A DNA stretch of 64,000 nucleotides from JBAXQQ01 sp037131695 (GTDB lineage: Bacteria > Armatimonadota > Hebobacteria > CAIYQO01). Position numbers and translations under genes: made by a program. This document shows, in pieces, positions 8,601-16,652 of this stretch. A model generated the notes under the pieces. It was not told the origin of the DNA, did not search any database, and saw only the letters and a program-made list of their open reading frames with translations. The stretch covers positions 1 to 64,000 of the forward strand of contig CAZWZF010000012.1 in NCBI GenBank assembly GCA_964638715.1. The letters are read 5' to 3'. The stretch's first letter is position 1. Each line of letters opens with the position of its first letter.

Positions 8601-11500
8601 AAATTGAACCCCAGTGGAGTGAAACCGGCTACTAATTCAGCGCGGCAATTGCCATCATAAAATACCGGTATACCTTTCAGTTTAGCTTCATCCAACGCAG
8701 CCTGTATTTTCGGGTCCCACTGGACGCGCTGACCGGCAAGCAGAATGGCGGTATACTGTTTCATGGTATCCGGGGTAATATCCTCGGCAAATACGAAACT
8801 TGCCGGACGATGAGCATACAGACAGGCATTGTAAGCCTCGAATAAGCGGTCAAAATAAAGTCCGCCGATTGATTTCCAATTATCAATCCGCAACATACGG
8901 GTAGATACCAGTATAGCGACCTTATCATTATTCTTCGTTGTAGTCAGCCAAGGTCCATAACTTTTCAACAAGTTGTTAAGGGTGCGATGGATAGATACTA
9001 CGCCCGGTCCGGTAGCGCGGACATCGCTGGCGCCGCTGCCGCCCATGCTGTGAATATCGCCGGATTGACCGACGCCATCAGCGCCGCGCATCACCATCTG
9101 GAATATTGATGGGAATATCATGCCGCCGGTGCCATCATCGTTCCACACCTCGGGGTGACCCCAGGCGCGTTTGCCCGGACGTTTGTAAAAATCGACATTA
9201 TGTGGGGTAACCTGTGGCGGCTGAACCTGTTCTGCCTGGTATTGCAAGTCAACTTCATCGGCATTGGCAAAGGTCAGTGGGGGAATTATTCCTGGCTGGC
9301 GATATGGACCGGTGATACCGCTGATTTTACCCGGAGCAACTTTTTGCAATGTTGCGTCAAACTGTTTCTCAGCATCGATTGCGTAATTCACCCAGATATC
9401 AGACACCTTATCCAAAATCGGATCCCATGTACCGGTATCATTTGCCGCCTTCAGTGCTGCCGTATAGGCAGCTTTATCTTCCGGCGTCTTGGCTGCCGCC
9501 GCGCCGGATGGATTTATCCACCAGTTTGCCGCCCAACTCCAGCCGCGGAAAGCGGGATATGCTGCCATATTGTTACAGACATTAGTGATAGCCTTTTCAT
9601 ATTCTTCCGGCTTGCGGGCATCAAAACTGGTACCCACCGGCAACCCGGCATCCATATACAGCAATATCGCGCGTTCCTCTGCACCATAGGCACCATAACT
9701 GGCGATAGCCTGTTTTATCGGGTTTTCCATTTGTGCTTTTTCCGGCGCAATGGACAACGGGTCTGCTTTTATTTTTGCCATCTGTTCATCGGTATTAACA
9801 TTCCGATCAAATTGGCCAAGTACGCCGGAACCACCGTGACCCATGCGGTCGACATACATGTTGTAATTCAGCTTTTTAAGATTATCAAGGTTGGCTGCTA
9901 TATTAGTCGGCGCGTCATATATGCCGCCACCGGGGAAACTGGCACCGTAATCGCCGTATTGCAAAATGTTGAATACCGGCGCGGTAGTTATGCCGGGGCC
10001 AATTATCAACGGCTGGTTTGCGATGGTAAAACCGGGAAGTTTTGCAGTTACCCAATAATTGCCGGGAGCCAAAACAGTGATGGTATTTTTTGAAATAGTA
10101 AATTGACTTGGCTGGTCTTTCATCACCGGTAATGTCTTTTCAATTATAGCATGGGTACCATCAGTCAACTGCAGCGTTACTTCTGTTAGCAGATTTTCTG
10201 CTTTCGGTACTCGCAAAATTACTGATAAGGGAATCTCTTCACCATGTCCGTAATACAACCTGTTTGCCGGTGAAAATATTGAAACTGACCCTTTTGCATC
10301 TGACTGTCTGACTTCTACAATTGTCTGTACCAGGTATTCTGAATCAACACCTGCCAGACCGGAAGAAACCTTTAACTGATACAGTCCACCGGCATCGACG
10401 GGTATTGCGACTGCGCCATCTTTTATTACAAGTTCGCTGAACTTCGGGGTGTTGAATTGACGCCACCACACCCGCATTTTCGTGGTATTTTTCTTGCCAT
10501 AAGTATCAAGATTTATTGTCACGGGAATATTCTGACCGGCTGTCCATACGTCTGACGGATAGCCTACTGTCAGCTTTTCCACATCAGCACTTACAGCGCG
10601 TTTAAACTCACCGGTATTGCTGTATATCTGAAACAGTTCTACCGGATGGTTGCGTTTGATAATTACTTCATCGCCATAAACCTGCAAATCGGTAATTCTT
10701 CCTTTTCTATCGCCTATTTGCAGTTTTATTTCACCCGCCGGTTTGCCGTCGGTATCATATATCTTCACTGTGTCGCTATTGTAGGCAATCACGTATAATT
10801 TGCCATCTTTGTCTACGTCAAACGCGCCAGCATAACCACCCCAGGGATCGCCGCCAGTACCGGCACTCATACTCCACAATTTATTGCTGTCAAAATCAAT
10901 AACGGTAATGGTGCCGAACCGGTTGCTGATGTAAAATCTTTTCCCGGCTTCCCATACGCGGAACTTATTCATTGTGCGAATATAGGTTTCTCCGGTTCCT
11001 TTTAGTGAATATGTGGTCACCATCTTTCCCGGAGGCGTAATACGAATTATCCGTTCACGGTTCTGATCCATACCGTAAAAATCTTTCTCGCCTGCCTGCA
11101 CATCGCATGGCCCAAACCATTCGGTGGCGTCACTGCTGAGAAAATCATTTACCGTTCCCATTAATCCAAAAGACGGACTCCATAAATTAACACTATGGCT
11201 GAAATGCGCGTTGGCACTCGCCATTATCCCGTCAGCATTCGCGTCTGCACCCCACATTGCGTAAGTAACTTTACCACCCAACTTTTCTTTACCTTCGCGA
11301 GTCATCCTCATTATATAATCACTGGTAAACAGGTAAACCTTGCCATCACGGCCAACCACCATGTGACTGCCAGTTACGCTGAACGATGGGTGTTCGCGAG
11401 AAATAACCTGTTCCAAAGTGACTGCAAAAGCAGGTAAAACAGTGAGGAAAGCTGCACAAATAAAAACAGCTATTGCTCGCAGGAAAGTTTTGTTGAACAT
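5606..11500 (-). CDS. Giant secreted multidomain propeller/hydrolase-like protein
   Basis: 1964 residues from ATG 11500, six bases after GGAG; the longer open frame adds only 13 residues. A clear signal peptide (hydrophobic core AIAVFICAAFLTV, cleavage near PAFA) predicts export. Order: N-terminal beta-propeller (about 30-330), Ig-like strands (to ~500), a TIM-barrel-like region (about 510-850) with Trp-rich segments such as RGWSWAANWW, a glutaminase-like Rossmann region (about 855-935) as in GH42-type enzymes, a second PQQ/WD-type propeller (about 1240-1570), a discoidin-like segment (about 1670-1775) and a C-terminal beta-sandwich. The barrel suggests a glycoside hydrolase, but the catalytic pair cannot be named. 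No close family is recognised over the full length. Probably monocistronic. Confidence 0.7.
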   Translation of the reverse strand: MFNKTFLRAIAVFICAAFLTVLPAFAVTLEQVISREHPSFSVTGSHMVVGRDGKVYLFTSDYIMRMTREGKEKLGGKVTYAMWGADANADGIMASANAHFSHSVNLWSPSFGLMGTVNDFLSSDATEWFGPCDVQAGEKDFYGMDQNRERIIRITPPGKMVTTYSLKGTGETYIRTMNKFRVWEAGKRFYISNRFGTITVIDFDSNKLWSMSAGTGGDPWGGYAGAFDVDKDGKLYVIAYNSDTVKIYDTDGKPAGEIKLQIGDRKGRITDLQVYGDEVIIKRNHPVELFQIYSNTGEFKRAVSADVEKLTVGYPSDVWTAGQNIPVTINLDTYGKKNTTKMRVWWRQFNTPKFSELVIKDGAVAIPVDAGGLYQLKVSSGLAGVDSEYLVQTIVEVRQSDAKGSVSIFSPANRLYYGHGEEIPLSVILRVPKAENLLTEVTLQLTDGTHAIIEKTLPVMKDQPSQFTISKNTITVLAPGNYWVTAKLPGFTIANQPLIIGPGITTAPVFNILQYGDYGASFPGGGIYDAPTNIAANLDNLKKLNYNMYVDRMGHGGSGVLGQFDRNVNTDEQMAKIKADPLSIAPEKAQMENPIKQAIASYGAYGAEERAILLYMDAGLPVGTSFDARKPEEYEKAITNVCNNMAAYPAFRGWSWAANWWINPSGAAAAKTPEDKAAYTAALKAANDTGTWDPILDKVSDIWVNYAIDAEKQFDATLQKVAPGKISGITGPYRQPGIIPPLTFANADEVDLQYQAEQVQPPQVTPHNVDFYKRPGKRAWGHPEVWNDDGTGGMIFPSIFQMVMRGADGVGQSGDIHSMGGSGASDVRATGPGVVSIHRTLNNLLKSYGPWLTTTKNNDKVAILVSTRMLRIDNWKSIGGLYFDRLFEAYNACLYAHRPASFVFAEDITPDTMKQYTAILLAGQRVQWDPKIQAALDEAKLKGIPVFYDGNCRAELVAGFTPLGFNFDKVENDQSAWQDDSSYYRFANYFKDEAAKLNEKMAAVKPVAVVDNPEIMLTERISGNGRFLWVVNNTMLNLDPAVAWRVSLIMSQRMPVIAPVTINAGGNVVYDVFARQQVSPAGAKTDPIVQADLRSMPARLYAILPAPISQVAIGSVKSVSAGQILKWTAFVQDIKGKPIQAGIPLRIRLLSADGIVLDESFITADANGTKGITNIPLTATATVTLMATELITGKEVKQIIAVVPAKPAELSIAATDAVGPVANAIGASTSKTYNIPATAFGPHLKDIVILADGTTGVINAMNWDNNLYAVDLNAGAVKWKQRIGNHFAYGPQAVGGGFVVQGYDLNTAEGYHLYMMDNAGKAERRFALYGLPKRVVSWCIGKSLLDNINNFVTAPDGSWVASSGDLGLAVWNRDGKLLWSQDWWKTTRQKNYLLAIDGKTLLTMINAMATAYNAATGEKLWSLKLSEVGALQSGIVSADRKTIALRADSDGGRVFVIRDGKVINTFVAASDALALSPDGSTVVVTNGNSLKCYAADAGLVWNFAGDDTLRNPQISPDGKRIAVGSEMGSLYIFDVQGTLLHEEDFNSLPSAAWLSNGDLLVATWMGVVTRLDGGYNQKWRILAQPAETDIRSKLLAVDNTPTIKMTGWGNADAQPAGIEKNLLKDTSATITAMWDPGTNGPEWKNKIDMIRDGKPDAPPVPWITSSQVNMIDSGWVSKFSIVFDTFRAQIKLTGITFVEDKDHPESWMRDVQLQYWDTDKEQWIDGPYMLSNSAIHTHTFNKPIEAAKFRFISTGGASWPVGNIRLGELVFHGEVLGASHPDVVAKRPLAILFDEKEADMKSLNYPGRPFAFKYDDAYSGGKSMALTAAGNTGANYIPPFGHVIPNWDFEIVEKPEPGQYRYLQFAWKALSPQTTGMTFLIGHPWPGGGFVFTAGKYKWNEGVLVEKIITDTPPQKWTVVRVDLWDMYKKPIRLQSMSIGAVGGGAAFDQIVLGRTEADLPPIK

Positions 11501-11841
11501 AATGTTCTCCTTAAGCGGGGTATCTGGATATTTTGACAATTGAAAGATTATTTAGTTACCATTAATCAGTTTTTTTACATTATAAAATATTGATGGTTAT
11601 GGTACAAGGGGGCTATCGATTTGATTTATTAGGAATGGTGGTTGTGGATTTTATAGAATAAACTTGTCCGGTAATAAGAATGAAGATGTTTTGAGGCTAT
11701 TATTGTATCAGGCAAGGCGTCTAGTTCACGTATTATCAAGTTGATAATACGTGAAATGAACAACGATGAATGGTGCAAAAAGAGTCCAAAAGATAATGAT
11801 TATTCTTCCCGGACAAGTCTAATATAACATACAGATGGATA
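11501..11841. other. Intergenic region with a large symmetric fold-back element
   Basis: No gene. It holds a 157-bp fold-back element (11662-11818) centred on a 31-bp palindrome, and the motif TTACCATTAATCAG at 11556-11569, which recurs at 24116-24129 upstream of a pilin gene. Confidence 0.6.
11662..11818. repeat. 157-bp fold-back element with central 31-bp palindrome
   Basis: Ends ACTTGTCCGG (11662-11671) and CCGGACAAGT (11809-11818) are perfect inverted repeats. The exact midpoint, 11740, is also the centre of a perfect palindrome at 11725-11755 with 15-base arms starting TTCACGTATTATCAA. Between ends and centre the arms match about half the time in mirrored register. This looks like an old symmetric element that has partly decayed. 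Confidence 0.6.
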
Positions 11842-12984
11842 TTAATCAAAAAACAATGCTGAACATGCAGCACCCGGATCGGCATTCGTTACCAATTGTT
11901 CCAACCGTAAACTAAAGCTTTGGGTGAATTTAATTTGAATAATTACACCACGATCGGTTTGCGCGGTAGTACACAGGGTAGTAATTTCATTACCTTGTTT
12001 AAACAACCAGCGGCTTTGGGTTCCGGTAACATTTTTCCCCGGTGAGAAAATAGTTAAGAGATGCGGCAGAGAATCGCTGACAGTGAAGTTCATGTAATTA
12101 CCTGCTGTTTGCGGCCAGGTACCATTATTATCTCGCCAAACCGAACCATAAGCAGGAGTATTAGATGCGGTGCCATTTCCTAATGTAGTCGTTGTGCCAT
12201 TAAACACATCGAATTGCATATTTCCATAAGCGTCTGACATCCGCCAATCATCGCCACTAGTAAAAGGGTTGGAAAATGGAGCTTTGATATTAATAATACT
12301 AGCACCATTATTCCACTTGAATAATGCATAACCATGAGAACCAATCAGTTTTTGTGTAACAGGTTTTGATCCTACCCAATTCAGTAACGCAGCTGGTTTA
12401 CCGGCATCATTATCACCAGGACTTTGTGAGTTTACAGTCATAATACCGCCGATTTTCGTGACAACATTGCATTTTCCGGCCAATGGCGACTCGCTGATAC
12501 TGGCAAGATTTACATGCCCATCTGCATAACTATAGATAGATTTACTGCTGTGACGCAAGTCAACATCGTTATTACCGTATGCGATATTCGGTAAAACACC
12601 AGCACCTGTTGATGCTTGAGTACTATCTACTGTTAATGGTGTTATACCTGGATCTTCAATTTTTCCCATCGATAATCCGGCTGCAAAGATATTATATCCA
12701 TAGCCATTTGTAGTAAGTTTTCCTTTGGTTGGACAAACAAGCACATTGGCATCAATATTAATATCTTTCCATATTGTTGCCGCTTCAGGAAGTATTTCTT
12801 CATGGTCCTGGGTATACATGGTGATAGAAGCAGCAATCTGCCGTTGATTGCTGGTACATGTACTCTGTCTCGCTTTTTCCCGTGCCCGTGCAAATACAGG
12901 AAATAAAATTGCGGCCAAAATGGCAATTATGGCAATCACTACGAGCAATTCAATAAGTGTAAAACCACGTTGATATTTAAACAT
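11842..12984 (-). CDS. Type IV pilin-like protein, paralogue of the next upstream pilin
   Basis: 380 residues. Class III signal FKYQRG/FTLIELLVV at the N-terminus, then FPVFARAREKARQSTCTSN. A conserved Cys pair (TCTSN and LVCPTKGK) and H-X9-DG (HSSKSIYSYADG) mark the constant half, about 1-155. The C-terminal half (about 200-380) is shared with the pilin at 13023-14195: both carry KAPFS, SDAY.NMQFDV, HxLTIFSP and the same ending, CSALFFD. It starts 38 bases after that gene's stop and has AAAGGA upstream, so the two are probably one transcript and arose by tandem duplication. The passenger looks like a beta-sandwich; function unknown. Confidence 0.85.
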   Translation of the reverse strand: MFKYQRGFTLIELLVVIAIIAILAAILFPVFARAREKARQSTCTSNQRQIAASITMYTQDHEEILPEAATIWKDINIDANVLVCPTKGKLTTNGYGYNIFAAGLSMGKIEDPGITPLTVDSTQASTGAGVLPNIAYGNNDVDLRHSSKSIYSYADGHVNLASISESPLAGKCNVVTKIGGIMTVNSQSPGDNDAGKPAALLNWVGSKPVTQKLIGSHGYALFKWNNGASIINIKAPFSNPFTSGDDWRMSDAYGNMQFDVFNGTTTTLGNGTASNTPAYGSVWRDNNGTWPQTAGNYMNFTVSDSLPHLLTIFSPGKNVTGTQSRWLFKQGNEITTLCTTAQTDRGVIIQIKFTQSFSLRLEQLVTNADPGAACSALFFD

Positions 12985-13022
12985 TATATTTTTCCTTTCT
13001 AAAAAATGAATAAAACTTGATG

Positions 13023-14195
13023 TTAGTCAAAAAATAGTGCTGAGCAGTTAGCACCCGGATCAGATGAACCCATTCCACCAGCAGTTTGTTGAACATAAAG
13101 TGAACAACTGCCGATAAACCGCACTTGAATAATTACACCTTTTTGCGACTGCCCAGTCCAACGCGCCAGGGTAGTATCAACTCCATTACTGGTCAGTACA
13201 TATTGTTGGCGGGCGCCTACTCCATTTTTCGCAGGCGAGAATATTGTCAACGTATGCGGCTGCATATCACTCACTAAAATATTCCACGGACCGGCAGATG
13301 GATAAGTCGCAGGCTGACCAGCGGTACCGGCATTACTGTTGACCTGTCCAAACCAGACATTGCTAGCGCTCGTGCCACCACTTGTAGTGCCATCGGACTG
13401 AATCACATCGAATTGCATATTGCTGTAAGCATCAGAATTCTGGAACCCATCACCACTGAAATTATCAGAGAATGGTGCCTTAACAACACGGGTTGGCGCA
13501 GTAATTTTCTGCCAGCGGAATAAAACATAACCATGTGTTCCAATAGCTTTTTGGGTAAGCGAGCCGGTTCCAGTCCAGGTAACAGTAGTAGCAGCTTTAC
13601 CTGCCGTATTATCAGCAGGAGCGCGTGAGTCCAGTGTCATGATACCGCCGCTGACACTGGTCATAATATCCCATCGTCCGCTAAGCGGCATTTCAGTTTG
13701 ATTACCAGCAGCCACATGGCCGTCTGCAAATGAATATACCGCCTTACCACTATGCCTTGGGTCAATATCTGCCGGTCCATATCCAATGTTAGCTTCTGCA
13801 CCTTTGCTGGTAATAACTGAATGTCCACCATCAACGGTTAAAGGTAGATTGGTTGGGTCCTGAATCTGTCCCAAGCCTGACCCGGCAATAAATGCGTTAT
13901 AAACATATCCATTCGGTGGAACTTTTCCAAGAGTTGGACAGGTTAATACATTCGGTTCTACCTTAATATCAGCCCAAACCGAAGTAGTGCCTGGTAATGT
14001 TTCTTCGTGATCCTGGGCATACATCTGAATTGCTGCGGCAATCTGACGCTGATTGCTGGTACAGGTTGTTTGTCGCGCTTTTTCACGTGCACGAGCAAAT
14101 ACCGGGAATAGAATAGCGGCTAAAATTGCAATTATAGCAATCACGACCAGAAGTTCAATGAGGGTAAATCCCCTTACTTGTGCTATATTACGCAT
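13023..14195 (-). CDS. Type IV pilin-like protein, first gene of a two-pilin operon
   Basis: 390 residues from ATG 14195, with GGAG six bases upstream (ATG 14201 is too close to it). The signal VRGFTLIELLVV and hydrophobic helix are followed by the constant block with H-X9-DG (HSGKAVYSFADG). The C-terminal ~200 residues form the same module as the downstream pilin (VKAPFSDNF, NSDAYSNMQFDV, HTLTIFSPAK, ANCSALFFD). The promoter and operator at 14230-14270 are near-copies of those of the pilin at 14849-15988, although the passengers differ. Regulation by the LacI protein at 16690 is inferred from the shared operator. Confidence 0.85.
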   Translation of the reverse strand: MRNIAQVRGFTLIELLVVIAIIAILAAILFPVFARAREKARQTTCTSNQRQIAAAIQMYAQDHEETLPGTTSVWADIKVEPNVLTCPTLGKVPPNGYVYNAFIAGSGLGQIQDPTNLPLTVDGGHSVITSKGAEANIGYGPADIDPRHSGKAVYSFADGHVAAGNQTEMPLSGRWDIMTSVSGGIMTLDSRAPADNTAGKAATTVTWTGTGSLTQKAIGTHGYVLFRWQKITAPTRVVKAPFSDNFSGDGFQNSDAYSNMQFDVIQSDGTTSGGTSASNVWFGQVNSNAGTAGQPATYPSAGPWNILVSDMQPHTLTIFSPAKNGVGARQQYVLTSNGVDTTLARWTGQSQKGVIIQVRFIGSCSLYVQQTAGGMGSSDPGANCSALFFD

Positions 14196-14229
14196 AATCA
14201 TCTCCTTTGAGAAATATTGTATGCATTAG

Positions 14230-14270
14230 AGATACGTATCGATTGTAGCAATGTGCTATCAATATGTCAA
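14230..14270 (-). promoter_or_regulatory. Promoter and operator of the two-pilin operon
   Basis: On the minus strand, TTGACA (14270-14265), a 17-base spacer and TACAAT (14247-14242) form a strong sigma-70-type promoter. The palindrome GATACGTATC (14231-14240, within AGATACGTATCG) follows directly at the expected transcription start. A repressor bound there would block initiation. Confidence 0.75.
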
Positions 14271-14509
14271 TAGTTTTTTTTTGTGTTTATAAAAAATATT
14301 TCAGTGTAATTGTAAGTATTCGGTAAACCCCATACATTTACCATAAAATTACAATAATAAAAATACTACCCTTCCCCTGCGTGTCAAGCACTTTTCAACT
14401 TTTTTTGAATAAAACTATTCACAATTTGATTTAATAAAGGTCAGAATGCGACCATTAGTATAATGATAGCATCCTGACCATAAAAACTTGTTATAATGTC
14501 GACTACACG

Positions 14510-14848
14510 TTATGGCGTTCCCAACACATTAATTTCCCCGAGTCCAATATAAGAGTTCTGAGCAATGCCAAAATGAAATTTTACCGAGCGAACACCGGTG
14601 GCAAGATATCCTCCTCCGGTTCTGAGTGTCACCTTACCGAAATACCGCCAGCATTTCCTACAATCAGTCACCGAACTTCAGCAGATCTTTGAGAACTGCT
14701 GAAGTTCGGGGGCATACGACATATATTTCCATAATTGCCGAATCATCACACCGGAACCGTTGTAAATTGCGCCATTCGTTTGATAACTCGCTTGTCCGGT
14801 TGGCAAGTTAAAGGAAATGTTCGTGCTGTCCCCGATTGTATAGCGCTC
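14510..14848 (-). pseudogene. Detached in-frame C-terminal module of the adjacent pilin gene
   Basis: After the TAA of the pilin at 14849-15988 the same reading frame stays open for 56 codons (starting ERYTIGDSTNISFNLP). It is broken once by TGA at 14680-14678 and then continues 56 codons to TAA at 14512-14510 (ending YIGLGEINVLGTP). The decoded sequence looks like a discoidin/galactose-binding fold (GVRSVKFHFG, GLGEINVLG). The TGA lies inside a 39-base perfect hairpin (14671-14709), which adds exactly 13 codons. No ribosome site precedes the segment. Simplest reading: a longer pilin truncated by a stop mutation and a hairpin insertion; a gene-end fusion is the alternative. Confidence 0.7.
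14671..14709. repeat. 39-bp hairpin inserted in pilin coding sequence
   Basis: CCGAACTTCAGCAG (14671-14684) and CTGCTGAAGTTCGG (14696-14709) are perfect 14-base arms around an 11-base loop. The hairpin length is a multiple of three and flanking codons stay in one frame, consistent with insertion into a once-open gene. Confidence 0.6.
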
Positions 14849-15988
14849 TTATTTATCCACCCGCCATCCATCGACATATATCGGTCCGGTACCGTTGTAG
14901 TACCAGTATACAAATGGCGAATTCAAACCTTCTGTTAACCAGGGTTCGTAATTCGCTTTTGCCTTGGATGCCGCCATGTTAAGCGGAAATTTTGTGTATG
15001 GCGCCTTGATTTCTGTCCAGACACCTTTCACTAATGGGTCTGGATATTGATAGATTTCAGTGTATGTTGGCAATCCTGCAAGGGTACCAGTGCCAACCTG
15101 TACTACCATTTGCGGTTGACTAGCGGTTGAAAAATTGCCGCAATTGAATTGAAATGCGATAGCAGTAGTATCCAAACCGAAAGGTACATAATACCAACCG
15201 CGAACACCGGCATTGTAAGGAATAAGGATGCTGCGAGTGTTATAGACAAGGGTATTGCCAGCGCGTCGGCTGCAAGCACCCGAGGTGGTAACTTTTGTGC
15301 AATATCCGCCGGTAACTGAGTAATTAAACTCCGGAGGATAATTTACCTGCGAGCATTTTGTAGGTGCTTCATAACTGATATTATCATCCCACCAGCAAGT
15401 GTCCCAGGTACCACTGCTGGTTGTGAATGGATACTGGTCCGGAGATGCACTGCTTGCCTGCGGTATCGCCATCGGCATGCGGACGCCATTGAGAAATGCA
15501 TTCTGTTCTACAGCGACATGACCGTCAACATAAGAAACGATGCACATGCCGGAATGGCGTTTGTTGTCAGTATCAACAGGAATATAGGCAATATTAGCCT
15601 GCGTTGTGGATATATTGACGCCGTCGGCAGTGATAGGCATGGTAGTGGGGTCAGCGACATCGCCAAGTGATTTTCCTGAGATAAAACTGTTGTAAACGTA
15701 ACCGTTCGGGGTACTTTTCCCCTTACTGGGGCATACCATAACACCCGGGTCTAATTTCAGGTCATTCCATACACTTGATGTACCGGGCAAAGTTTCTTCA
15801 TGATCCTGGGCATACATCTGTACAGATGCAGCAATTTGCCTCTGGTTGCTGGTACAGGTCGTCTGCCGCGCTTTTTCACGAGCTCGAGCAAAGACTGGGA
15901 ACAGAATTGCGGCGAGGATAGCAATAATGGCTATCACGACCAGCAATTCGATAAGGGTAAATCCCCTGACTTGTGCTGTATTACGCAT
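14849..15988 (-). CDS. Type IV pilin-like protein with galactose-binding-like passenger (truncated)
   Basis: 379 residues. The signal VRGFTLIELLVV, constant block with Cys pair and H-X9-DG (HSGMCIVSYVDG) are intact. The passenger (about 185-379) is Cys-richer than in the paralogues and ends in VWTEIKAPYTKF and PIYVDGWRVDK, a pattern seen in galactose-binding-like carbohydrate modules. The reading frame continues beyond the TAA into a second, discoidin-like module (14510-14848), so the present protein is probably a shortened version. ATG 15988 follows AAGGAGA. Promoter and operator lie at 16023-16063. Confidence 0.82.
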   Translation of the reverse strand: MRNTAQVRGFTLIELLVVIAIIAILAAILFPVFARAREKARQTTCTSNQRQIAASVQMYAQDHEETLPGTSSVWNDLKLDPGVMVCPSKGKSTPNGYVYNSFISGKSLGDVADPTTMPITADGVNISTTQANIAYIPVDTDNKRHSGMCIVSYVDGHVAVEQNAFLNGVRMPMAIPQASSASPDQYPFTTSSGTWDTCWWDDNISYEAPTKCSQVNYPPEFNYSVTGGYCTKVTTSGACSRRAGNTLVYNTRSILIPYNAGVRGWYYVPFGLDTTAIAFQFNCGNFSTASQPQMVVQVGTGTLAGLPTYTEIYQYPDPLVKGVWTEIKAPYTKFPLNMAASKAKANYEPWLTEGLNSPFVYWYYNGTGPIYVDGWRVDK

Positions 15989-16022
15989 AAAGGTCTCCTT
16001 TGAGAAATATTGTATGCACTGG

Positions 16023-16063
16023 CGATACGTATCGATTATAACAGTGTGCTATCAATATGTCAA
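16023..16063 (-). promoter_or_regulatory. Promoter and operator of the truncated pilin gene
   Basis: Minus strand: TTGACA (16063-16058), 17-base spacer, TATAAT (16040-16035), both perfect consensus, then the perfect 12-base palindrome CGATACGTATCG (16023-16034). About 90 bases around it are nearly identical to the region at 14211-14300, so the regulatory region was duplicated with the pilin. Confidence 0.8.
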
Positions 16064-16156
16064 TAGTTTTTTTGTGTTTATAAAAAATTTCAGTGTATTT
16101 TAATTATTCTGCATCAAGCATTTAAAAATATTGTTAATTATCGTTAAAACTGCATT

Positions 16157-16536
16157 TTATTTCCATTTATCAGTTCTAAACGGATATGCGGGTAATCCTT
16201 CACGGTTATAAAGACTGCAATCCAGGAAATCAGCCCAGCCATAACGAACGGCAACCGGGTTTGTAATTGCTTCGTTCCATACAACAACAGAATTGCCATC
16301 AATTATAGCTTTTGCAGTTTGCCATTGGCATTCGTTGTAGTTTTTTACTTTTGAGTTCCCAGTGTAACAGTAATTTCTTCACCTGCATCGGCCCAACCCC
16401 AGACCGGAATTTTCTGACCTTGCTGTAGAACCATGTGGTCTCAGAAGATGCCCGGCATTTTCACGTTAGCATAAATAATACCAGAAAACAGAATTATTAT
16501 GATTATGAAAAAAGTAATAGAACAAAAATTTCGCAT
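16157..16536 (-). pseudogene. Relic of a secreted sialate O-acetylesterase
   Basis: From ATG 16536 (AAGGA seven bases upstream) the frame gives a signal peptide (RNFCSITFFIIIIILFSG) and VKMPGIF, then a TGA where family members have Ser, then DHMVLQQGQKIPVWGWADAG, the N-terminal hallmark of SASA-type O-acetylesterases. Another stop and a frameshift follow in TTTNANGK/WQT. The sequence then jumps to the C-terminal hallmark (VVVWNEAITNPVAVRYGWAD, EGLPAYPFRTDKWK, TAA at 16159-16157). About 125 codons remain of a family usually 500-650 residues long; the SGNH catalytic core is deleted. The family would deacetylate acetylated sugars outside the cytoplasm. It has its own operator at 16591. Confidence 0.85.
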
Positions 16537-16590
16537 GAAGTTATCCTTTGGATATCTGACTTCAAATTAGAACCTGTTTATTTTACATTA

Positions 16591-16602
16591 CGATACATAT
16601 CG
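16591..16602 (-). promoter_or_regulatory. Third operator of the 14-17 kb regulon, upstream of the esterase relic
   Basis: CGATACATATCG differs by one base from the palindrome at 16023. Flanking bases (TAGCAAT on the plus strand) are also shared. On the minus strand TTGGAC, 18 bases, TATATT precede it, so the operator again sits just after the -10 element. Confidence 0.65.
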
Positions 16603-16652
16603 AAATATAGCAATTTGTCAATCAATTGTCCAACATAAGTCAAGTCTTTTCA

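Noticed and set aside
9155..10093. 312-codon open frame on the plus strand
   Set aside because: Antisense to the giant secreted protein, no ribosome site, and composition explained by the opposite frame.
16435..16638. 67-codon open frame on the plus strand
   Set aside because: Antisense to the esterase relic and crosses its operator; the minus-strand reading matches a known family.
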